Source of the DNA: MGML01 sp034416335 | GTDB taxonomy: Bacteria > Chloroflexota > Dehalococcoidia > Dehalococcoidales > UBA2162 | Assembly (NCBI GenBank): GCA_034416335.1 | Contig: DAOULV010000022.1 | Span: forward strand, 1 to 64,000 | Length of the DNA: 64,000 bases | Reading direction: 5' to 3' | Translations under genes and position numbers: made by a program | Notes under the pieces: generated by a model | The model's input: the letters and a program-made list of their open reading frames with translations, nothing else | What the model was told of the DNA's origin: nothing | Databases searched by the model: none | Shown: in pieces, positions 33,703 to 42,989 of the stretch | Layout: every line of letters begins with the position of its first letter | Position numbering within the stretch: the stretch's first letter is position 1

Positions 33703-34472
33703 AGGAACTCCTTCATTGCAGCGGCTATATCCGCGGATGCCATCAGTGATTCGCCGATAAGCACCGCATCCGCATTCCAGTCATTCAGCTTTTGAATATC
33801 ATTCCGGGTTTTAATGCCGCTTTCACTGACAACAATTCTATTATCCGGTATAAGCTTTCTGAGTTTTCCGGTTGTTTCCAGATCAACGGCGAAAGTCTTC
33901 AGGTCGCGATTATTAATCCCGATTATACCCGCGCCGCTTTTCAAGGCGATTTCACATTCAGGTTCGTTATGGACCTCAACCAGGCATTTCATACCGAGCC
34001 GGTGGCTTAACTCCAGCAGGTCGACCAGTTTTTCCGGATTCAGGATCGATACGATTAATAGAACAGCATCCGCTCCGGCAGCCCTGGCTTCATAGACCTG
34101 GTATTCGTCCAGGATGAAGTCCTTCCTGAGCAGAGGTACCGGTCTGTCCAGCGCTTTCCTGATATCACGCAGGTAGTCGAGACTCCCCATAAAATACTTC
34201 TCGTCAGTCAGTACCGATATGGCGGAGGCGCCGTTACGGGCATAAGTCAGGGCGATATCCACCGGATTAAAATCTTCCCTGATAATACCTCTGGAAGGCG
34301 ATGCCTTTTTTACCTCGGCAATCAAACTTATCCGGTCGCCTTTTAAAACGGAAGCGAAGTCCAGCGCCGGCGGCTGCTCCTCGATTACCTTTTTCAGTTC
34401 CTCCAGGGGCAGGCCTCGCTTGCGCCTCTCTACTTCCGGGATTTTATCGGCTACTATTTCGTCCAGTATCAT
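33699..34472 (-). CDS. trpC: Indole-3-glycerol phosphate synthase
   Basis: 257 residues. Characteristic LIAEVKKASPSRGIIRED (catalytic Glu and Lys), VLTDEKYFMGSLDYL, LLRKDFILDEYQVYEARA, GINNRDLKTF and VVSESGIKT. It closes the indole ring. Separate from TrpF here rather than fused. Confidence 0.97.
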   Translation of the reverse strand: MILDEIVADKIPEVERRKRGLPLEELKKVIEEQPPALDFASVLKGDRISLIAEVKKASPSRGIIREDFNPVDIALTYARNGASAISVLTDEKYFMGSLDYLRDIRKALDRPVPLLRKDFILDEYQVYEARAAGADAVLLIVSILNPEKLVDLLELSHRLGMKCLVEVHNEPECEIALKSGAGIIGINNRDLKTFAVDLETTGKLRKLIPDNRIVVSESGIKTRNDIQKLNDWNADAVLIGESLMASADIAAAMKEFL

Positions 34473-34521
34473 AATGGTCTCTCTCGTTTAGTACAATGAA
34501 ATATATTTTAAAAAAATCTCT

Positions 34522-35535
34522 TTAGCTAAAACTTGATGTCAGCTTCACAAGGTTTTCCAGCTTCGCTGCCGCCTTGCCGCTGTCTATGGAGTCGGCGGCG
34601 ATATCCACTCCCTGTTTTAACGATTCCGCTTTGTTCCCTGCCACCAGCGCGGCGGCGGCATTCATCAACACGATATCACGCTGAGGTCCCTGTTTCCCGT
34701 TCAATATATCACGTAAAAGCGCTGCGTTTTCCTCGACGGTACTACCTTTCAGGGTGTCCATTCCAGTCTTTGAAAACCCCAACTCTTCAGGGCTGATAGT
34801 GTAGTTTTTAATCTCATTTTTTGTCACTTCGCTGACCTGTGTATTTCCAGTGAGTGTGATTTCATCAAGTCCATCCTCGCCGTGGACCACCAGGGCATGC
34901 TGGCAGCCGAGACTCTGCAGCACTCCGGCCATTGTCTCTACCAGTGAGCCGTCAGCCACACCGAGAAGATAGGTACCGGCGTCTGCCGGATTGGTCAGCG
35001 GACCTAATATATTAAACACGGTACGTATGCCTATTTCGCGTCGCGGAGGTCCGGCGTATTTCATCGCCGGATGGAATGACGTTGCGAACATAAAGCCAAT
35101 ACCGACGTTTTCGAGGCACTGTTTTACCTGTTCGGGTGTAAGGTCTATCTTCACTCCCAGGGATTCCAGGACGTCGGCGGCGCCGCACTGGCTGCTGGCG
35201 GCGCGATTGCCGTGTTTGGCTACCTTTAATCCGGCACCTGCTGCAACGAACGCGGTTGTAGTGGAGATGTTAAACGTGTCACATCCGTCACCGCCGGTGC
35301 CGACAACATCGGTTACGGGGTCGGAAATATCCACTTTCAGGGAATGGTTTCTCATAGTCCGGGCAAGTCCGGTGATTTCCTCGACCGTCTCGCCCTTCAA
35401 CCGGAGTGCGGTGACGAAGGCGCCGAACTGGGCGGGAGTTACCTCGCCCGTCATTATCTCCTCCATCACCTGCGCCGCTTCTTCCCTGTTCATCGATTTT
35501 CCGTCTACCAGCATTGAAATCGCTTCTTTAATCAT
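34522..35535 (-). CDS. trpD: Anthranilate phosphoribosyltransferase
   Basis: 337 residues. PRPP site DVVGTGGDGCDTFNISTTTA, then KHGNRAASSQCGAADVLESLG and the metal-binding HGEDGLDEITL. It attaches PRPP to anthranilate. It starts after a 154-bp spacer from trpG that contains repeats. Confidence 0.97.
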   Translation of the reverse strand: MIKEAISMLVDGKSMNREEAAQVMEEIMTGEVTPAQFGAFVTALRLKGETVEEITGLARTMRNHSLKVDISDPVTDVVGTGGDGCDTFNISTTTAFVAAGAGLKVAKHGNRAASSQCGAADVLESLGVKIDLTPEQVKQCLENVGIGFMFATSFHPAMKYAGPPRREIGIRTVFNILGPLTNPADAGTYLLGVADGSLVETMAGVLQSLGCQHALVVHGEDGLDEITLTGNTQVSEVTKNEIKNYTISPEELGFSKTGMDTLKGSTVEENAALLRDILNGKQGPQRDIVLMNAAAALVAGNKAESLKQGVDIAADSIDSGKAAAKLENLVKLTSSFS

Positions 35536-35605
35536 TTAATTATTCCCTCCCCTGTTGCGCTCTTTTTTGAGTTCTTTTCCTCTTCCTGTTTACTGCTTTT
35601 TCTGG

Positions 35606-35675
35606 ATACCGTTTTTCAACGGTATGGGTAGTTAGGTACTGTGGTCTTCACCCTTCGACAGGCTCAGGGTGAACG
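35606..35675. repeat. Hairpins in the trpG-trpD spacer
   Basis: ataccgtt/aacggtat (35606-35613, 35618-35625) is a perfect 8-bp stem with a tetraloop that reads GAAA in the minus-strand transcript. It is followed by caccctt cgacaggctc agggtg (35649-35671), a REP-type element. They may adjust downstream trp expression or mRNA stability. Confidence 0.6.
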
Positions 35676-35689
35676 GTAATCGCCGACTA

Positions 35690-36268
35690 TTAATCAACGA
35701 CTGACTTAACCTTTAAAAAGTTCTTCAGTATATCCTTTCCGGCTTCGGTCATAAAAGACTCGGGGTGGAACTGGATACCTTCGACCGGGTATTCTTTGTG
35801 CCGGAGCCCCATTATCTCATTATCGTCCGTCCAGGCGGTAATCTCAAAACAGTCGGGTAATCCTTCCCTCTTCACTACCAGCGAGTGATAGCGGATGGCG
35901 GAAAACGGATTCGGCAGTCCGGTGAACACCCCCTTATTATCGTGATATATCAGCGATGACTTGCCGTGCATTATCTTTTTCGCCAGCCCGTACTCGCTGC
36001 CGTAGCTGTATCCTATGCACTGGTGACCCAGGCAGACACCAAGCAGGGGTATCGACGAGCCGAAGTGCCTTATCACGTCGTTGGAAATACCGGCATTCAG
36101 CGGCGTCGACGGTCCCGGTGATATCACCAGCCTTTCCGGCGACATTTTTTCTATTTCTTGGACAGTAGTTTTATCGTTCCGGATTACCTTTACGTCCTGC
36201 CCCAGTTCGCTGAGATATTGAAACAGGTTATAGGTAAAGCTGTCGTAATTATCTATCAGTAAAAGCAT
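35690..36268 (-). CDS. trpG: Anthranilate synthase, glutamine amidotransferase component
   Basis: 192 residues: LLIDNYDSFTYNLFQYL, oxyanion VISPGPSTP, nucleophile LLGVCLGHQCIGYSYG and HPESFMTE. It supplies ammonia to TrpE. The start shares one base with the trpE stop. Confidence 0.97.
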   Translation of the reverse strand: MLLLIDNYDSFTYNLFQYLSELGQDVKVIRNDKTTVQEIEKMSPERLVISPGPSTPLNAGISNDVIRHFGSSIPLLGVCLGHQCIGYSYGSEYGLAKKIMHGKSSLIYHDNKGVFTGLPNPFSAIRYHSLVVKREGLPDCFEITAWTDDNEIMGLRHKEYPVEGIQFHPESFMTEAGKDILKNFLKVKSVVD

Positions 36269-37725
36269 TATTTCCCTCCTCCGGCTGCACCGGTTCTTTC
36301 CGCCTGGCTGATGGCGTTAAGCAGCGCTCCGGCTTTATTCATCGTTTCCTCGTATTCACGTTCCGGTTCACTGTCGTAGACGATTCCTCCGCCAGCCTGT
36401 GTATAGGCGATTCCGTCCTTTACTACCATCGTCCTGATGGATATGGCCATATCCATATCTCCGTTGAAGGAGAAGTAACCGGCAGCTCCGGCGTAGGGTC
36501 CTCTCTTTTCCGGCTCGACCTCGGCTATTATTTCCATTGCCCTGATTTTCGGAGCTCCGGATACCGTTCCGGCCGGGAAGCAGGCACGGAGTGCATCGAA
36601 GGCGCTCATATCTTTCTTCAGTTTCCCCTGCACATTGGTAACGAGGTGCATTACGTGCGAATAACGCTCTACTTCCATCAGTTCGCTGACCTCAACCGTG
36701 CCCGGTTCGCTTACCCTGCCTATATCGTTGCGTCCCAGGTCGACCAGCATTATATGCTCGGCACGTTCTTTTTCGTCGGCGCGTAGTTCCTTCTCCAGGT
36801 CAATATCCTCTTCAGGAGTTTTACCCCTCGGCCGGGTTCCGGCCAGCGGACGGGTGGTAGCTGTACCGCCTTCCGCCCTGACCAGGATTTCCGGTGAAGC
36901 GCCGATTATATGAAAGTCCTTGAGGTCAAAGAAGAACATATAAGGCGATGGGTTGATAGTCCTCAGCGCCCGGTAGATATCGAAGGGTGCCGCCGTAGTC
37001 TTCTGTGACAGCCGCTGCGACGGCACAACCTGTATTACCTCGCCCTCGGTTATATATCTCTTGATTTTCTCGACGACAGCCTTAAAAGCTTCCCTGGTGA
37101 AGTTGGACTGCGGGATGCTTTCTGCCGCCGGAGGAGCGGAGCCGTTCATATGCCTGGTTGCCATTGCGGGTTCGTTAAGCCTGGCGACCAGGCTGTCTAT
37201 CTTTTCCACGGCTTCCGCGTAGGACTTCTCGACATCCCCGTCCAAGTGAACGTGGCTCATTACCCTGATTTTATGCATAACGTGATCGAACACCAGCAGC
37301 GTATCGACCATCATAAACATCGATTCCGGTACGCCGAGCGTGTCTTTTTCCGGCGACGGGAGTTCCTCGAAACGATTTACCGTTTCATAACTCAGGTAGC
37401 CGACGGCTCCGCCGCAGAACTTCGGCAGGTCTCTAACCGGAGCCATCCTGTAATTACCCATCTCGGCGGCAATACGCGGAAGCGGGTCTGTATTGTCATT
37501 ACCCCAGGTCTCGAACACTTTATACGGGTCGGTACCGATGAAGCTGTACCTCGCCAGTCTTTCACCGCCCTCGACGCTTTCCAGCAGGAAGGAGTAACCT
37601 CCCCGGTCTATCTTGAGGAAAGCGGAGACAGGTGTTTCGAGGTCGGCAACGATTTCGCTGTAGATGGGCACCACATTGCCTTTCCCTCTCAGGTTTTTTA
37701 CTTCTTCAAGAGTCGGATAATACAT
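36268..37725 (-). CDS. trpE: Anthranilate synthase component I
   Basis: 485 residues from ATG 37725, set by ggaggtgg upstream (the frame is open further into the T-box terminator, which is not coding). Chorismate-binding signatures: IIGASPEILVR, TRPLAGTRPRG, LVDLGRNDIGRV and CFPAGTVSGAPKIRAMEII. First gene of trpEGDCFBA. Confidence 0.97.
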   Translation of the reverse strand: MYYPTLEEVKNLRGKGNVVPIYSEIVADLETPVSAFLKIDRGGYSFLLESVEGGERLARYSFIGTDPYKVFETWGNDNTDPLPRIAAEMGNYRMAPVRDLPKFCGGAVGYLSYETVNRFEELPSPEKDTLGVPESMFMMVDTLLVFDHVMHKIRVMSHVHLDGDVEKSYAEAVEKIDSLVARLNEPAMATRHMNGSAPPAAESIPQSNFTREAFKAVVEKIKRYITEGEVIQVVPSQRLSQKTTAAPFDIYRALRTINPSPYMFFFDLKDFHIIGASPEILVRAEGGTATTRPLAGTRPRGKTPEEDIDLEKELRADEKERAEHIMLVDLGRNDIGRVSEPGTVEVSELMEVERYSHVMHLVTNVQGKLKKDMSAFDALRACFPAGTVSGAPKIRAMEIIAEVEPEKRGPYAGAAGYFSFNGDMDMAISIRTMVVKDGIAYTQAGGGIVYDSEPEREYEETMNKAGALLNAISQAERTGAAGGGK

Positions 37726-37750
37726 TTTCCACCTCCGGTATTCGGGATAT

Positions 37751-38085
37751 AAAAAAGCCCCTCGCCTCAGGGGCGAGGGGCCTGTCCTTCGCGGTGCCAC
37801 CCTGGTTGACTGCTGATATTCCGGAACTAACCGGATAAGTGGAAAACGCAATCATCTCTTTCAGGTACTGCTCCGATTTTACGGGCTAATACCCCGGGCT
37901 CTGTTAACGGTGCCCTCTCCGTCAAAGCCTACTCTCCCGACTGTGTCGTGGATTTTGGTTTGCGGCTCCCGAGTCCATTCAACCCCTGCGTCCGGTACCG
38001 GCTCGCACCTTACCCGGCTCTCTGAACCTCGCCCGGGGCATACTAGTCTCGTTCTACGCCTTTAGGTTTATTCGGTTGTTAAGTA
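37751..38085 (-). promoter_or_regulatory. T-box riboswitch, tryptophan-specific
   Basis: On the minus strand the leader has the stem I features (gaacgagactagta, then agagagccgg, ggtgcgagccgg), a specifier bulge gaaTGGac with UGG (37977-37975), the T-box aggGTGGCACCGCg (37803-37791), and the terminator gcccctcgcc/ggcgaggggc followed by six T (37781-37751). Uncharged tRNA-Trp would pair with UGG and with the T-box to form the antiterminator and allow trp transcription. Confidence 0.95.
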
Positions 38086-38091
38086 ATGTTA

Positions 38092-38120
38092 AGTATAGGA
38101 TGGATATAAATTTCTGTCAA
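38092..38120 (-). promoter_or_regulatory. trp operon promoter
   Basis: Minus strand TTGACA (38120-38115), 17-nt spacer, TATACT (38097-38092). The start would be about 38085, at the head of the T-box leader. Confidence 0.85.
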
Positions 38121-38207
38121 GCGGGGCTTCTCCCTTTTGTAAAGAGAGATTGAGAGAGATTTTATAAATCTCCTTTACTACCCATTTTCAAAGTGGGAAA
38201 CTCCAGC

Positions 38208-38236
38208 TTGACATTATGAAGTCGAAAATCCAGAAT
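38208..38236 (+). promoter_or_regulatory. Probable promoter of the cupin-AOR unit
   Basis: TTGACA (38208-38213), 17-nt spacer, CAGAAT (38231-38236). The -35 sits in cttgacatta, which is repeated at two other promoters of this metabolic block (47219 plus, 47057 minus). Confidence 0.5.
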
Positions 38237-38279
38237 ATGAATATTTCATTCCGGATTAACAGAGAGGAGAACTGAATTT

Positions 38280-38684
38280 ATGGCTGAATCAATAAAAAGT
38301 CCGATGGCTGTTACCCTTCCGATTCGTAAGGGTAGAGACACTCAAATCATGGCTGCGGGAGCGGATATCCTGAATGGTTTCCAGTGTCACTTTATTTACG
38401 CCTATGCTTTCAACGAGGGTATCACGGGAATGTCAACCAAACCTCACGTCCATGATTATGACGAGGCTATCTTCTTCATGGGCTCGGACCCCAGGAATTT
38501 CGAGGACCTGGGAGCAACGGTAGAATTTTCAATAGGGGCTAATGAGGAGACAAAATTCACCTTCGACAAAGCTACCGCGGTAGTTGTACCGAAAGGTGTC
38601 CCCCACTGTCCGATGCGTACTCTGAAAATTGAAAAACCTTATCTCTGCATGGCGGTATCACTGACCGCAAGGAGAGAGGACTAG
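38280..38684 (+). CDS. Cupin-domain protein next to AOR
   Basis: 134 residues. Single cupin barrel with metal-site motif KPHVHDYDEAIFF (two His and a Glu) and the second motif VPKGVPHCP. It is a paralogue of the gene at 42487 (both have HD-x-Y-x-[EQ], GxDPxxxxxxGAxVEFS). ATG 38280 follows agaggagaac. It lies 36 bp upstream of the AOR gene, so it is co-transcribed; the ligand is unknown. Confidence 0.82.
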   Translation: MAESIKSPMAVTLPIRKGRDTQIMAAGADILNGFQCHFIYAYAFNEGITGMSTKPHVHDYDEAIFFMGSDPRNFEDLGATVEFSIGANEETKFTFDKATAVVVPKGVPHCPMRTLKIEKPYLCMAVSLTARRED

Positions 38685-38720
38685 TTTCAGGTCAGGTAAT
38701 CAGTAAAGAGGAGGTTACTA

Positions 38721-40649
38721 ATGGCTGAGTATGGCTATGCAGGAGAAATCCTGTACGTTAACTTATCCGACGGTAAAATTGATAAACTGGATACCGCTGA
38801 TTATGCGCAGAAATATATAGGCGGCAGGGGATTTGCCGCCAGGCTTTACTGGGAGCTTGTTCCACCCGAAGTCAGGGCATATGATCCCGGCAATTGCCTG
38901 ATATGCGTTACCGGACCCGCTGCCGGGTTCCTCGGTATCTCGGGTTTCAGGTGGCAGGTGTGCGGACAATCGGCGCTGTCAGAGCCGCAGGCGTTTTCCT
39001 ACGGCAACCTCGGCGGACCCTGGGGAGGTTTCCTTAAATTTGCCGGTTACGACGCACTCGTGGTACAGGGTAAAGCGGAAAAACCGGTTTACCTGTATAT
39101 CGACGATGACAGGGTTGAAATCAGGGACGGGTCTCATATCTGGGGAAAATCGACCTACGATGCGATAGATATACTGAAAGCCGAACTGGGTGAAAGATTC
39201 AGTATCATGACCACCGGGCAGGCCGGTGAGAACCTGGTATCATACGCTACGGTTTTTTCCGATGAAGGTGCCTCCGGCTCGGGTGGACTGGGAAGTATAA
39301 TGGGTTCCAAGATGCTGAAAGCCGTCGCCGTATACGGTACGAAGAAACCGGTAGCGGCTGACCCGGACAGACTGCAGAAAATTGTCGACCGATTGAAACC
39401 GGTTCAGGGTGGGGCAGCTCCGCCGTCGCCCTGGTCTCTACCGGGTATAACCGAACCACAGATATGTTACGGCTGTGAAATCGGGTGTACCAAGACTGCC
39501 TACTACGAAGACGGCAGGATGATGAAATCGTTCTGCCAGTCTACCGAGGTTTACCAGCAGCCGCCGGTAGACCTCTACGGGCAGAGTGAACAGGCAACGA
39601 AAATGCGGTTACTAGGCACCAAACTTGCCGACGCTTACAGCCTGGATACGGTCGCCATGCAGGCGCTCATCGAGTGGCTGATACTCTGTTACAAGGAAGG
39701 TATCATCAACGACAAAGATACCGGACTGCCGCTGGGGAAAATCGGCGCATCCGAGTTCATCGAAACCCTTATGCGGAAGATATCCTACCGCGAAGGGTTC
39801 GGGAATATCCTGGCTGACGGTGCCCTGAAAGCGGCTGAATCGCTGGGACAGAAAGCCCTGGATTTGACACCAAGAACGATAGCAACCAGAGCCAGCGAGA
39901 AAAAAGACTATGACCCGAGGCTGTTTATCACTACGGCGATTATGTATGCGACCGAACCGAGGCGTCCCATCCACCAGCTTCACGAAGTGAGTTTTGGATT
40001 ATTCTCATGGCTCGGCAGGAGGACGACTGACGGGGCGAATGCCTTTACCTCGGAGGATTTCCGCAGGATGGCTAAAAAGTTCTGGGGCGGTGAAATCGCC
40101 GCCGATTTTTCTACATATGAAGGCAAAGCGCTTGCCGCCAGGTTGATTCAGGACAGGCAGTTCGTCAAGGAGAGTATGATTCTCTGTGACTTTAAATTCC
40201 CCAACACGGTCGATTTGAGTTCACCCGATCACACCGGCGACCCGACCCTGGAAAGCCAGGTATACTCGGCGATAACCGGACACGAAAAAAGCAGGGAGAA
40301 TTTGTACCGGATAGGCGAAAGAATTTTCAATGTACAGAGAGCCGGGAGAATGCGCCAGGGCTGGGGCGGCAGAGAAGGTGACAAATTACTCGATTACCTG
40401 CATACGACACCCCTGACGAGAGAAGACCTCTTCTTTAATCCTGAGTGTACCGTTCCCGGTAAGGACGGAGAACCGATGTCCAGGCTGGGGATGGTCGTTG
40501 AAAGGGATGAATTCGAGAAGATGAAGGATGAGTATTACGGATACCGCGGCTGGGATGTCGAGACCGGATATCAGACGAAAGCAAAACTCCACGAACTGGA
40601 ACTCGATGACGTGGCTGCCGACCTGGAAAAGAGAGGACTGGTAAAATAA
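38721..40649 (+). CDS. Aldehyde:ferredoxin oxidoreductase family (tungsten type), copy 1
   Basis: 642 residues with the full AOR layout: YIGGRGFAARLYWELVPP, pterin-binding GPAAGFLGISGF and GGLGSIMGSKMLKAVAVYG, and the [4Fe-4S] site CYGCEIGC with a distal Cys in ESMILCDF. The family oxidises aldehydes to acids with ferredoxin as acceptor, using a tungsten bis-pterin. The true substrate is uncertain, since many members act on aromatic or complex aldehydes. The N-terminal half is regular; the middle contains unusual Asp/Pro-rich loops. ATG 38721 follows gaggttact. Confidence 0.9.
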   Translation: MAEYGYAGEILYVNLSDGKIDKLDTADYAQKYIGGRGFAARLYWELVPPEVRAYDPGNCLICVTGPAAGFLGISGFRWQVCGQSALSEPQAFSYGNLGGPWGGFLKFAGYDALVVQGKAEKPVYLYIDDDRVEIRDGSHIWGKSTYDAIDILKAELGERFSIMTTGQAGENLVSYATVFSDEGASGSGGLGSIMGSKMLKAVAVYGTKKPVAADPDRLQKIVDRLKPVQGGAAPPSPWSLPGITEPQICYGCEIGCTKTAYYEDGRMMKSFCQSTEVYQQPPVDLYGQSEQATKMRLLGTKLADAYSLDTVAMQALIEWLILCYKEGIINDKDTGLPLGKIGASEFIETLMRKISYREGFGNILADGALKAAESLGQKALDLTPRTIATRASEKKDYDPRLFITTAIMYATEPRRPIHQLHEVSFGLFSWLGRRTTDGANAFTSEDFRRMAKKFWGGEIAADFSTYEGKALAARLIQDRQFVKESMILCDFKFPNTVDLSSPDHTGDPTLESQVYSAITGHEKSRENLYRIGERIFNVQRAGRMRQGWGGREGDKLLDYLHTTPLTREDLFFNPECTVPGKDGEPMSRLGMVVERDEFEKMKDEYYGYRGWDVETGYQTKAKLHELELDDVAADLEKRGLVK

Positions 40650-40657
40650 TCACCACT

Positions 40658-40748
40658 GTCATTGCGAGGAGTTCCGACTTTATCAGAACGACGTAGCAAT
40701 CTCAGTAAATCTTAGAGATTATTACGTCATTGTACTCCTCATAATGAC
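40658..40748. repeat. Nested palindromic MITE/REP-like element
   Basis: Outer arms gtcattgcgaggagt (40658-40672) and actcctcataatgac (40734-40748) match with two mismatches. Inner arms gacgtagcaatctc (40690-40703) and gagattattacgtc (40715-40728) also match with two. The whole can fold into one long hairpin. It separates the AOR and LarA-like genes. Confidence 0.85.
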
Positions 40749-40780
40749 ATTTGAAAAATCCTTACCGGAGGTATGCGAAA

Positions 40781-42025
40781 TTGACAAGTATAAAACTGCC
40801 GCAATATTCATGGTTCAACCCAAGAGAAGTGGAGTACCGCCTGCCGGATGACTGGCAGGTCTCGGTGCACAATATCGCCGGGTATGATAAACCTGCCCTG
40901 AAACCGGATGAGATCAGGCAAGCAGTAGCTTCACCGATAGGTATGCCGCCCCTGAGAGAGTATGCCAGAGGCAGGAAAGAGGTAGCGATATTATTCGACG
41001 ACCTTACCCGCAGCACCCGTGTTTTTGAAATCGTCCCCTATATTCTAGAAGAGCTTGCCGAAGCCGGGATAAATGAAAACCAGATACGCTTTATTGCCGC
41101 GATAGCCAATCACCAGGCGCTGGACAGGGCAAGCCTGGTAAAGAAACTGGGAGAGGATGTTTTAAGACGGTTTCCGGTCTATAATCACTGCCCTTTTATG
41201 AACTGTACGGATCTCGGGACAACCAGCTACGGTACAAAGGCGCTTATCAACAGCGAAGTGGTTCACTGCGACCTGACAATAGGTATCGGACAGATTGTTC
41301 CTCACCCGCAGTACGGTTTCAGCGGCGGCGCCAAGATAATCGTCCCGGGCGTTGCTGCCTATGAAACGGTGGTTGCTCATCACGGCAGAACCCACGAACC
41401 CTGGAAGCAGGAACGAAGAGAGCATGGACTCCCGTCCGGCGGGTATATCGAAGGCAGTCCGGTAACGGGTGATGCAGTAGAAATGGCGAAGATGGCCGGG
41501 CTGGATATGATAGTTGACTGCCTGGTAAACCTCTGGGGAGAAACGGCGGCTATCTATGCCGGTGCTCTGGAGCCTGCATATACCGAAGCTCTAAAGGAAG
41601 CGAAAAAACACTATCTCTCCGTAAATACCGGAGATAACGATGTTATTATTGCTAACGCCTTCGATAAAGCAGCCGAGTACAGTATGGCAATGTCCAGCGC
41701 TATACCGGCGCTCAAGCCGGAAGGCGGAGACGTGGTGATAATCACTAATTCACCGTCCGGCCAGGATATACATCACCTGTTCGACAGCTTCGGTAAGACG
41801 ATAAGCGGCGCCCTGGGCCGCTCGATGGGATTACCTCCGCATATCGGGAAACTAATTATCTACACCGAATTTCCCGAACTTCGAATATTGGACAGATATA
41901 CCGACAGGGAAAAAGTCCTGTTGATGGACGACTGGGAGCAGGTAATAAAATTACTCGAAAAAACTCATGGCCAGGGTACGAAGGTGGCGGTATATCCGAG
42001 CGCTGATATTCAGTACTACGGATAA
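40781..42025 (+). CDS. LarA-family nickel-pincer racemase/epimerase-like protein
   Basis: 414 residues of the DUF2088 (LarA) family. Start TTG 40781 has ggaggt 8 nt upstream. FDDLTRSTR (cofactor-phosphate loop), ANHQALD (His111), HPQYGFSGGAKIIVPG (His175 and Lys185) and VVAHHGRTH (His201) reproduce, at nearly identical numbering, the LarA residues that catalyse racemisation (H108, H174) and bind the nickel pincer (K184, H200). A 2-hydroxy acid racemase or a related Ni-pincer epimerase/isomerase activity is therefore likely; the substrate is unknown. The cofactor genes larB, larC and larE are not in this window. Confidence 0.85.
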   Translation: MTSIKLPQYSWFNPREVEYRLPDDWQVSVHNIAGYDKPALKPDEIRQAVASPIGMPPLREYARGRKEVAILFDDLTRSTRVFEIVPYILEELAEAGINENQIRFIAAIANHQALDRASLVKKLGEDVLRRFPVYNHCPFMNCTDLGTTSYGTKALINSEVVHCDLTIGIGQIVPHPQYGFSGGAKIIVPGVAAYETVVAHHGRTHEPWKQERREHGLPSGGYIEGSPVTGDAVEMAKMAGLDMIVDCLVNLWGETAAIYAGALEPAYTEALKEAKKHYLSVNTGDNDVIIANAFDKAAEYSMAMSSAIPALKPEGGDVVIITNSPSGQDIHHLFDSFGKTISGALGRSMGLPPHIGKLIIYTEFPELRILDRYTDREKVLLMDDWEQVIKLLEKTHGQGTKVAVYPSADIQYYG

Positions 42026-42032
42026 TATCCTG

Positions 42033-42485
42033 TCACACGGTATAACTGCTTCTTGCCTGGTTGAGCTGTTCAATAAAATCTTCACCCTGAGAAGGTGAAA
42101 TCAAGACGCTCAGGCCGTTCCTGCGCTCTATTTCTACCTGGTAACGCAGGGAAGTACCGAGACGCATTCCCCAGTATACCCATGCCATATCCTTCGTGGC
42201 TTGCCTGACCTGGATAATATCCCTGAACGGAATAGCAATTGAAAAAGGCCCTCCCAGTACAATCTTTACCCTGTCTTCGTAAACCAGGAACCTTTTCGGC
42301 AGTATACACCAGAAAAGTAGAGCATCGAAAACAGTAATTCCGAACATGATGGTCGCTCCGAGTGTATCCACCGCCAGCAAGACTATACCGACGATAAGGG
42401 GAACGGCAATTATGCCGCCGATTATGTATTTATTCCATGAATCATATTCGGGAACATCTTCGTAAACAACCTGTTTAGACTCCAT
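42033..42485 (-). CDS. Membrane protein with PH-like domain
   Basis: 150 residues from ATG 42485, with aggaataaa upstream. Two membrane spans (about 20-40 and 46-64), then a bacterial PH-like beta domain (RFLVYEDRVKIVLGGPF, IPFRDIIQVRQATK, IERRNGLSVLISPSQGEDF). Function unknown. It lies one base after the cupin gene, in one unit with it. Confidence 0.7.
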   Translation of the reverse strand: MESKQVVYEDVPEYDSWNKYIIGGIIAVPLIVGIVLLAVDTLGATIMFGITVFDALLFWCILPKRFLVYEDRVKIVLGGPFSIAIPFRDIIQVRQATKDMAWVYWGMRLGTSLRYQVEIERRNGLSVLISPSQGEDFIEQLNQARSSYTV

Positions 42486-42486
42486 T

Positions 42487-42930
42487 TTATTCCTGTATCG
42501 GCGGGAACTTTTGTGCGACGCCTGCCTGAGTCTCACTCATGACTATATCCATGAACATTATGGGTTTGTTAACAGTCTTGATATTCAGAGGACCGTGTAC
42601 AAGACCTTTCGGAATCCAGATAAAGGACGTAGAGGTGATAACCTGGACTTCCTCCTCTTCACCGAGTGAGAATTCGACCACGGCACCGAAATTCCTGATG
42701 TCATTCGGGTCTCCGCCTATGAAGCAGATAATCTGGTTATAGTCATCATGTTTATGTGATTTCGGAATCATTAGAAGCGGTTCCGTAAGAAAAGACCATC
42801 CCACGGTAAGAGGTGTACCTTCCAGATGCCTTTCCCCAAGTATCTGGAACTGCGGTGCCGGCACTTCTTTGAATACCGAAAAGACAATCGAATCTTTCCT
42901 GACGTACTTGCTGTATTTCCCTTCTGACAT
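42487..42930 (-). CDS. Cupin-domain protein, paralogue of 38280
   Basis: 147 residues. Cupin motif SHKHDDYNQIICFIGGDP and IWIPKGLVHGPL. It shares layout with the protein at 38280. The last metal-site residue is Gln instead of Glu, so metal binding may be altered. It has its own TTTACA/TATACT promoter. Confidence 0.8.
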   Translation of the reverse strand: MSEGKYSKYVRKDSIVFSVFKEVPAPQFQILGERHLEGTPLTVGWSFLTEPLLMIPKSHKHDDYNQIICFIGGDPNDIRNFGAVVEFSLGEEEEVQVITSTSFIWIPKGLVHGPLNIKTVNKPIMFMDIVMSETQAGVAQKFPPIQE

Positions 42931-42989
42931 TAAGTAAATTCCTCCTTCTAACCGTGCCGGAACATAGTTTAATGTTGTGAATTAAAGCA

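Noticed and set aside
37726..37851. N-terminal extension of TrpE
   Set aside because: The extra codons lie in the T-box terminator and antiterminator; the ggaggtgg site fixes the start at 37725.
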